From UBA6952 sp045562575 (GTDB taxonomy: Bacteria > Chloroflexota > Dehalococcoidia > Lucifugimonadales > UBA6952), in NCBI GenBank assembly GCA_045562575.1, contig JBJKVQ010000004.1:1-39372 (forward strand): a DNA stretch of 39,372 bases. Reading direction: 5' to 3'. Numbering within the stretch: position 1 is the stretch's first letter; the number at the start of each line of letters is the position of its first letter. Under the pieces are notes generated by a model. That model was not told the DNA's origin. It made no database searches and was given only the letters and a program-made list of their open reading frames with translations. This document shows, piece after piece, positions 33,952 through 39,372 of the stretch. Made by a program: the position numbers and the translations under genes.

Positions 33952-34540
33952 TCATCGCTACATCAAATCCAGAGGACAAGATACTATAAATAACTGCTGG
34001 AATGGAATCGACTACTTCTTTGATGATTAGCTGGTCTTCGTTTCTAAATTTGCCTAAGACATAGTTGATAGTATTTTCGCTTCGATCCTGACCGATCCCA
34101 ATACGTATTCTTCTAAACTCATTGCTTCCAAGCTCATTGATTATTGATTTTATACCGTTATGTCCACCAGCACTTCCATTTTTTCTTAATCTTATTTTCC
34201 CAACAGGCAAATCCAAATCATCATAAATGACTAGAAAGTCTAGGTTTTTGCCTAATTTGGAGTTAAATTGTTTGAGTGATTTACCACTATTATTCATAAA
34301 GGTAGTTGGTTTTACTAGATATATCTCTATTCCCTGAAAATGGAATGAATTCCATTCAGCAGAATTTGAAGTCTTTAGAAGGTTCAATTGAAATTCGTTG
34401 GACAACCTGTCGATAATATCAAATCCAATATTATGGCGTGTATTATTATATTTGTTACCAGGATTACCTAGGCCAACAATTACCAATTTATTATTTTCCA
34501 GATTTACGTTCTTTTTGCGAAATAATTTATTTAAAAACAT
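33920..34540 (-). CDS. pth: peptidyl-tRNA hydrolase
   Basis: Releases peptides from peptidyl-tRNAs that drop off the ribosome. 206 aa with VGLGNPGNKYNNTRHNIGFD (catalytic His36), TTFMNNSGKS, the catalytic-region YDDLDLPVGKIRLR, and GSAGGHNGIKSI. An ~18-residue N-terminal extension (KLFRKKNVNLENN) precedes the usual start of the family; no internal Met would remove it cleanly, so it is kept. It begins one base after the ligA stop and overlaps the downstream lipoprotein gene. Confidence 0.95.
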   Translation of the reverse strand: MFLNKLFRKKNVNLENNKLVIVGLGNPGNKYNNTRHNIGFDIIDRLSNEFQLNLLKTSNSAEWNSFHFQGIEIYLVKPTTFMNNSGKSLKQFNSKLGKNLDFLVIYDDLDLPVGKIRLRKNGSAGGHNGIKSIINELGSNEFRRIRIGIGQDRSENTINYVLGKFRNEDQLIIKEVVDSIPAVIYSILSSGFDVAMNEYNGNSIKK

Positions 34541-34541
34541 A

Positions 34542-36542
34542 TTAAAGCATCTCTAATAACTCTTGTTCTGTGATAATTTTAACATTTAATTCTTGAGCTT
34601 TCGTAAATTTGGAACCTGGATCTTCTCCTGCAATTAAAAAATTGGTGGCATTTGAAACATTTCCAGTCACTTTTCCCTGATGACTATTAATTAATGACTC
34701 AAATTCAGCTCTCGTATGATTTTGTAATCTTCCGGTGATAACAAAAGTTAATCCTAGCAACGTAGTCGATTGATTTTCTAAAGTATTTTTTGATTGTATA
34801 TTAACACCTAGTTCTTTTAATCGGTTTATTTCATAGATATTATTGTTATTAGAAAAATAATTACAAATACTTAATGCAATCTTTTCACCAATACCTGGTA
34901 ATTTGATGAGATCAGATTCATTCATTTCAAAAAGATCAAAAATATTATTAATATTACGAGTTAAAATATTAGAAACTTCAGAACCTACAAATTTAACACC
35001 TAATGCAGATATCAAATTATAAAGGGGTCTCTGTTTAGATTCCAATATGGAATTCATCAAATTAGTGGTTGAAAGATCTTTAAAACCTTCGAGAGAAGAT
35101 ATTTGATCAAAATTAAGTTCATATAGATCTGCTGGAGTATTTAGTAATTTTGATTTTATTAAAGCTCGTATTGTTTCTTCACCTAGTCCTCTAATATCCA
35201 TACAGTTTTTACTTACAAAGTGTATTAAGTGATTCTCGAATTGTTCAGGACATCCTGAATTTATACAATAGTAATTCACATCATCTGCGTATTTATGTAT
35301 TGGCGAGCTACAAGCAGGACATACAGATGGCATATTAAATATCTTTTCATGTCCAGTTCTTTTTTCTATAACTGGGCCTATTATTTGTGGTATTACATCA
35401 CCTGAACGACGTATATAAACGAAGTCATTTATACGAATATCTTTTTTGACAATATCATCATAATTATGAAGTGTCGCATTTTTGACAGTAACCCCACCAA
35501 TGACTACCGGCTCTACTTCGGCAAAAGGATTCAAACTACCAGTACGTCCTACATTTACACCAATACGATTTAATTGAGTTATTTCTGTTTTTGCTGGATA
35601 TTTATATGCTATTGCCCATCGAGGATCTCTTGCTACAGTTCCTAATATGTTTTGTTTTTCATATGAATCTACTTTGATTACTATTCCATCGGTATCATAG
35701 TTAAGAGATTTTCTCATTTCTGTCCAGTACGTGTAGTAATCAATAATCTCTGATACAGAATGAACTAGTTTTTGGTGTTCATTAATTTTAAAGCCTTGAG
35801 TACTTAACCAATTGAGGGTTTCACTATGGGTTTCATGTTGGTAAAACCCATAATTGTTGCCAATTGCATAAATAAATATATCAAGAGGACGCTGTGCTGT
35901 TATATCCGAATTTAATTGACGTAGGGAACCCGATGCTGTATTTCTTGGGTTTGAATACGTTTGTAATCCTAGAAATTCTCTTTCTTGATTAAATTTGTGA
36001 AATTTATCTAAGGGACAATAAACCTCTCCACGAACATCAATGAAAGAGTCATTATTAGAAAGAATATTATGTGGAACACTTTTGAGAGTTTTTATATTAT
36101 TTGTTATATTTTCCCCAACAATACCATTCCCTCTGGTGGAGCCAGTAGTTAATAGGCCATTTTGATAAATGATTGAAACTGCGAGCCCATCAAACTTCAA
36201 TTCACATTGCATGGTAAACGAATCATCATTTAATAAACGAACTATACGTGAATACCATGATTCTAATTGTTGATTATCAAATACATTGCCTAAACTTAGC
36301 ATAGGAGATTTATGTTCTATTTTAGAGAACTGTTCTAATGGTGGACTTCCAACTTTCTGAGTTGGAGAATTAGGAATTAGAAATTCAGGATGCATTTCTT
36401 CAAGTCGTTTTAACTCTAAGAATAATATGTCATATTCACTATCAGAAATTTGAGAATCATTTAATTGATAGTATTGAATATTATGAAATTCAATCAGTGA
36501 TCGTAATGAATCTATTTGTTTATTTATATTATCATCTGTCAT
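34542..36542 (-). CDS. ligA: NAD+-dependent DNA ligase
   Basis: Joins nicks during replication and repair. 666 aa, full family length: the N-terminal Ia domain, adenylation motif LKFDGLA with catalytic Lys116, ARDPRWAIAYKYPA, an OB fold, and a four-Cys zinc finger (CPACSSPIH ... CINSGC). Helix-hairpin-helix repeats (LPGIGEKIALSICNYF) and a C-terminal BRCT domain (GLTFVITGRLQNHTRAEFE) follow. It is the first gene of the ligA-pth-lipoprotein-leuB run. The 124-bp region upstream, shared with the divergent CoA-transferase gene, is AT-rich with several TATA-like boxes but no pair I would call a promoter. Confidence 0.97.
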   Translation of the reverse strand: MTDDNINKQIDSLRSLIEFHNIQYYQLNDSQISDSEYDILFLELKRLEEMHPEFLIPNSPTQKVGSPPLEQFSKIEHKSPMLSLGNVFDNQQLESWYSRIVRLLNDDSFTMQCELKFDGLAVSIIYQNGLLTTGSTRGNGIVGENITNNIKTLKSVPHNILSNNDSFIDVRGEVYCPLDKFHKFNQEREFLGLQTYSNPRNTASGSLRQLNSDITAQRPLDIFIYAIGNNYGFYQHETHSETLNWLSTQGFKINEHQKLVHSVSEIIDYYTYWTEMRKSLNYDTDGIVIKVDSYEKQNILGTVARDPRWAIAYKYPAKTEITQLNRIGVNVGRTGSLNPFAEVEPVVIGGVTVKNATLHNYDDIVKKDIRINDFVYIRRSGDVIPQIIGPVIEKRTGHEKIFNMPSVCPACSSPIHKYADDVNYYCINSGCPEQFENHLIHFVSKNCMDIRGLGEETIRALIKSKLLNTPADLYELNFDQISSLEGFKDLSTTNLMNSILESKQRPLYNLISALGVKFVGSEVSNILTRNINNIFDLFEMNESDLIKLPGIGEKIALSICNYFSNNNNIYEINRLKELGVNIQSKNTLENQSTTLLGLTFVITGRLQNHTRAEFESLINSHQGKVTGNVSNATNFLIAGEDPGSKFTKAQELNVKIITEQELLEML

Positions 36543-36666
36543 AATTATTATTCGAATTAATATTGTATTGCAGATAAATACTATTTATAGTTAGTCATTA
36601 ATAATTTAAATTACCAATATATTATACCAATAACAAATAGTATAAATCTCTACTAAAGGGTGTTAC

Positions 36667-37845
36667 GTGATAAATGTACTAAATGACATTGTTATTTTAG
36701 ATGCTTCTGAGGGTATTGCTGGGCCATATTGTTCTATGTTACTTCAAAACATGGGAGCTCGGGTAATTAAACTTGAATTTGATCAAACTGCAGAGGCAAG
36801 AAATGATGTCCGTTACGAATTATGGAATAGGGGTAAGGAACAAATTTCACTGAATCTAGACGAACCTAATTCTAAGGATATTTTACTACAACTTACTAAA
36901 CTGGCTGATGTAATTATAATTGATGGTATAGAATCAGAGCTTTCTATAAAGAAGCTAGATTATGAATCGATAAGTAATCATAATCAACAAATAATTTATT
37001 GTATTATTCCACCTTTTTCATCAACAGGACCATATAAAGATAGAAATGGTGATGAATATTCAGTGGGTGCTGCATTTGGATTAATGGGAGATCAGGGAGA
37101 TGACGGTATACCCGAATTTGTCCGATTGCCAACAGCAGCATATGGTGCCGCCTTTAATTGTTCTTATCACATTACTGCTGCTCTTTTATGGAAAGAATTG
37201 CATAATGAAGGTAAAAAAATTGAAATTTCTTTATCACATAGTGCAATGGTAATGCAAAGTGCTCAATTTATGACAGGTATGAACCTTCCTACAAGGAAGC
37301 CGATAATTCGGGATGGAATCAGGGCAGGAGTACCTATATATCGATTGTTCAAAGCAAAAGATGGTTGGTTTTTCCTTGCAGGAGGTAATCCATCATTCTG
37401 GAATAAATTATGTATTGGGTTAGAACTCGAGGAACTGGTGATAGATGAAAGATTCATTGATGCTCCTTGGGGAATACCTAATGAATACCATTTAGAACTT
37501 GCAGAAATATTTGAACCTATATTTAGAGCAGAAACATTAGAATATTGGGAAGAATTTATGAAACTGACTGATATACCATTTGCTAAAGTTGGTACAAAAC
37601 ATGAATATATTAACCATGAACAAATGTCCCATAATAAAACCATTGAGTCTTTTCAAAATAATTCCATAGGTGATACAAAACAAATATCTAATATTGTGTA
37701 CTTTGATGGTGAAAAGACAAAAATAAACCCGGAAGTTAAACCTACAGGTTTCGATAATCACAATATTTTAAGCGAAATTGGATACACACAAGAAGAAATA
37801 AATGACTTTATAAATACAAATACAATTTTTGACAACAATGAATAA
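36667..37845 (+). CDS. CaiB/BaiF family (class III) CoA-transferase-like subunit lacking the catalytic Asp
   Basis: 392 aa; starts at GTG with AAAGGG six bases upstream. Family landmarks: LDASEGIAGPYCSMLLQNMGA at the N-terminus, YELWNRGKEQISLNL, SSTGPYKDRNG, and DGWFFLAGGN. Ungapped comparison with the next gene aligns FVRLPTAAYGAA (residues 151-162) with FMRVALSDYTAA. The catalytic Asp that forms the acyl-anhydride intermediate is therefore Ala158 here. The two genes overlap by 8 bp, suggesting a heteromeric enzyme in which this subunit is non-catalytic, as described for BbsEF-type transferases. The acyl substrate is unknown. Confidence 0.87.
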   Translation: MINVLNDIVILDASEGIAGPYCSMLLQNMGARVIKLEFDQTAEARNDVRYELWNRGKEQISLNLDEPNSKDILLQLTKLADVIIIDGIESELSIKKLDYESISNHNQQIIYCIIPPFSSTGPYKDRNGDEYSVGAAFGLMGDQGDDGIPEFVRLPTAAYGAAFNCSYHITAALLWKELHNEGKKIEISLSHSAMVMQSAQFMTGMNLPTRKPIIRDGIRAGVPIYRLFKAKDGWFFLAGGNPSFWNKLCIGLELEELVIDERFIDAPWGIPNEYHLELAEIFEPIFRAETLEYWEEFMKLTDIPFAKVGTKHEYINHEQMSHNKTIESFQNNSIGDTKQISNIVYFDGEKTKINPEVKPTGFDNHNILSEIGYTQEEINDFINTNTIFDNNE

Positions 37846-38941
37846 TAGGTTATTAGAATCATTTAGAGTACTTGATTTAGCTGGATATATTGCAGGAGCA
37901 TACTGTTCTGGATTACTTGGTGATTTAGGTGCCGATGTTATTAAAGTGGAATCTTTCGATGGCGATGGATTTCGGGCACTTGCGGGATTCGAAACATGGA
38001 ATAGAAGTAAACGCGGAATAGCTGTAAATTTACAACATCAAGAGGGGAAAGACATAATTTATGAAATTGCAAAAGTCAGTGATACTGTTGTACAAAATTA
38101 CCGGTTTGGAGTTGCTGAAAAATTAAGAGTGGACTATCCAAGTATACTTAAATACAATCCAACTATTACTTATTGTACAATTAACGCTTATGGAACATCT
38201 GGCCCCTACAACACAACCCCTGGATTTGATCCTTTATTTCAAGCTATGAGTGGAAGCATGATCTATCAGTCTGAAAATGAAGATCGACCAGCATTTATGC
38301 GTGTGGCATTATCTGATTACACTGCAGCTTTACTAGGAGCATGGTCAGTATGCCTAGGGCTATTAGATAGAAGTAAAACTGGTAAACCCCATAACGTTGA
38401 GACCTGTTTAATGAATACTATTATGGCTGTTCAAGCGGCTGAATTTTTCTTTGTTGATAATAAACCCTGGGAATTAGATTCAACTCACGATAATTTAGGA
38501 ATTAATGAATATAAACATTTATATCAATGTAAAGATTCATGGGTTTATATAGATGCTCAAAGTCAAGAAGTTTTTAATCAGATTAAAACTGCGACCAAAT
38601 CATCCTCTAGCCAAGATTTTATTAATCATTTATTAAATACCCAATCAAGTGAAATTATAAAATTAGTACGAAATTATCATGGTTATTGTGAAAAGGTTAC
38701 AAGCACCAAACAAATGATGGAAAATGAATCCTTGGCAGATCATTCAATGCAGATTTCTGTAAATTCACCTACCTATGGAACAATTAAACAATCGGTACAC
38801 CCAGCAATAATAGATAATGAACATTTAAATACAAAAAAAGCTGCTCCTAAATTAAGTGAAGATACCGATGAGGTTTTAAAAGAACTAGGTTATTTGAAAA
38901 CCGATATAGAAAAACTAAGAAACGGCAGAGTTATACTATAA
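37838..38941 (+). CDS. CaiB/BaiF family (class III) CoA-transferase, catalytic subunit
   Basis: 367 aa from the ATG at 37838; an upstream TTG at 37829 is possible but extends into the previous gene. The N-terminal VLDLAGYIAGAYCSGLLGDLGADVIKVE, TWNRSKRGIAVNL, YGTSGPYNTTPGFDPLFQA and the catalytic Asp160 in ALSDYTAALLG are all present. It should transfer CoA between carboxylic acids via a covalent aspartyl intermediate; donor and acceptor are not predictable. It is coupled to the Asp-less paralogue upstream, and its 3' end overlaps the convergent EthD-like gene by 11 bp. Confidence 0.9.
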   Translation: MNNRLLESFRVLDLAGYIAGAYCSGLLGDLGADVIKVESFDGDGFRALAGFETWNRSKRGIAVNLQHQEGKDIIYEIAKVSDTVVQNYRFGVAEKLRVDYPSILKYNPTITYCTINAYGTSGPYNTTPGFDPLFQAMSGSMIYQSENEDRPAFMRVALSDYTAALLGAWSVCLGLLDRSKTGKPHNVETCLMNTIMAVQAAEFFFVDNKPWELDSTHDNLGINEYKHLYQCKDSWVYIDAQSQEVFNQIKTATKSSSSQDFINHLLNTQSSEIIKLVRNYHGYCEKVTSTKQMMENESLADHSMQISVNSPTYGTIKQSVHPAIIDNEHLNTKKAAPKLSEDTDEVLKELGYLKTDIEKLRNGRVIL

Positions 38942-39245
38942 TTTTAGATATTTGAAAAACTGGTTTACTATTTGTAAAAATACTAGTATCTGAAATTATT
39001 TCTTTAGCTGTTATTATAAATGCATTATGAATATCCTCAATAGAATGAAATTTGAGATTTGTAATAGCATGATATTGAGGTAATGTTTCAGGGTTTGTAT
39101 CAGATATACCTATTTGCATTTCTATATCAATTAACCCCAAAGTGTCTAAAAGGTTTTTTACATTTTTAAGATGATCGTTTAGATAGTAGTTCTGATCAAA
39201 AACAATTTGTGGGAGGTTAGGAAAAAACATAGTTACAACGAACAT
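38931..39245 (-). CDS. EthD-like small ferredoxin-fold protein
   Basis: 104 aa in the dimeric alpha/beta-barrel EthD style: an N-terminal strand MFVVTMFFPN, the helix region FDQNYYLNDHLKNVKNLLDTLGL, a central beta strand (HAITNLKFHSIEDIHNAF) and a closing strand KPVFQISKIIV. EthD proteins accompany catabolic enzymes but their biochemical role is poorly known. GGGAT precedes the ATG. It starts 9 bp after the stop of the partial CoA-transferase gene, so the two are one transcript. Confidence 0.75.
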   Translation of the reverse strand: MFVVTMFFPNLPQIVFDQNYYLNDHLKNVKNLLDTLGLIDIEMQIGISDTNPETLPQYHAITNLKFHSIEDIHNAFIITAKEIISDTSIFTNSKPVFQISKIIV

Positions 39246-39254
39246 CTTTTATCC

Positions 39255-39372
39255 CTAAATAGCTTTGATTTCTTTAAGATGTTCAATTGATTGATCGTCG
39301 TAACCTAACGAATTTAATATTTCTTTGTTATGAGCACCAAGTTCTGGTGCAATACCAGGTTTACTTGGTGTT
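39255..39372 (-). CDS. C-terminal end of a third CaiB/BaiF CoA-transferase (partial, runs off the window)
   Basis: The last 38 codons and stop are present: the frame reads GIAPELGAHNKEILNSLGYD and then DDQSIEHLKEIKAI. This matches the conserved C-terminal signature of class III CoA-transferases (APxLGxHNxEVLxxLGY). The remainder lies beyond the right edge. It adds a third family member within 2.7 kb and is followed by the EthD-like gene. Confidence 0.85.
   Translation of the reverse strand, partial: TPSKPGIAPELGAHNKEILNSLGYDDQSIEHLKEIKAI

Overview
The window is 39.4 kb of AT-rich (about 30% GC by eye), densely packed bacterial DNA. No rRNA, tRNA, CRISPR array, insertion sequence or prophage gene was seen, and no gene-free stretch exceeds 170 bp. 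The lineage is best read as Chloroflexota, probably a streamlined marine SAR202/Dehalococcoidia-like organism. The main argument is the adjacent YYY-domain (DUF2298) and TIGR03663/Agl23-type membrane proteins, a pairing known mainly from Chloroflexi and archaea. Several CaiB/BaiF CoA-transferases and a NuoEFG set with a family-specific Cys insertion fit this. The placement is an inference without phylogeny.

Layout: (1) 1-5.6 kb holds the first bases of a divergent gene, a DinG-type helicase with an N-terminal exonuclease, an OGG1-type 8-oxoguanine glycosylase, a protease-like membrane-anchored protein lacking the catalytic residues, and (minus strand) a CCA-adding/poly(A) polymerase-type nucleotidyltransferase. 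(2) 5.7-14.1 kb is a tight plus-strand run: rnc, ftsY, YYY-domain protein, Agl23-like protein, AglD-like flippase-domain protein and FAD oxidoreductase, ending in a strong hairpin terminator. The last four look like a lipid-linked sugar or surface glycosylation module. (3) 14.2-16.7 kb (minus) holds two oligopeptide-type ABC permeases and an unknown membrane-anchored protein. (4) 16.8-25.1 kb (plus) holds two cupredoxin-like lipoproteins (one a good blue-copper site), nuoEFG-like genes, a histidine phosphatase and modA-modB. (5) 25.1-29.2 kb (minus) is a four-gene run: DUF255 thioredoxin-domain protein, DinB-fold protein, M19 dipeptidase and a small membrane protein. (6) 29.3-30.8 kb (plus) holds selD, itself a selenoprotein with an in-frame UGA at codon 18, followed at once by a JAMM peptidase. 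(7) 30.8-36.5 kb (minus) holds ligA, pth, a zinc-metallopeptidase lipoprotein and leuB. (8) 36.7-39.4 kb holds a tandem CoA-transferase pair in which only the second has the catalytic Asp, then (minus) an EthD-like protein and the C-terminal end of a third CoA-transferase.

The most distinctive points are: the selenocysteine-containing SelD, whose N-terminus is lost if UGA is read as stop; the NuoEFG module, with no Cys/Sec molybdenum ligand in NuoG and no cysteines in the NuoF thioredoxin-like domain, yet in one run with molybdate transport genes; the asymmetric CoA-transferase pair; and the 3' overlap of convergent genes at four of five convergent junctions.
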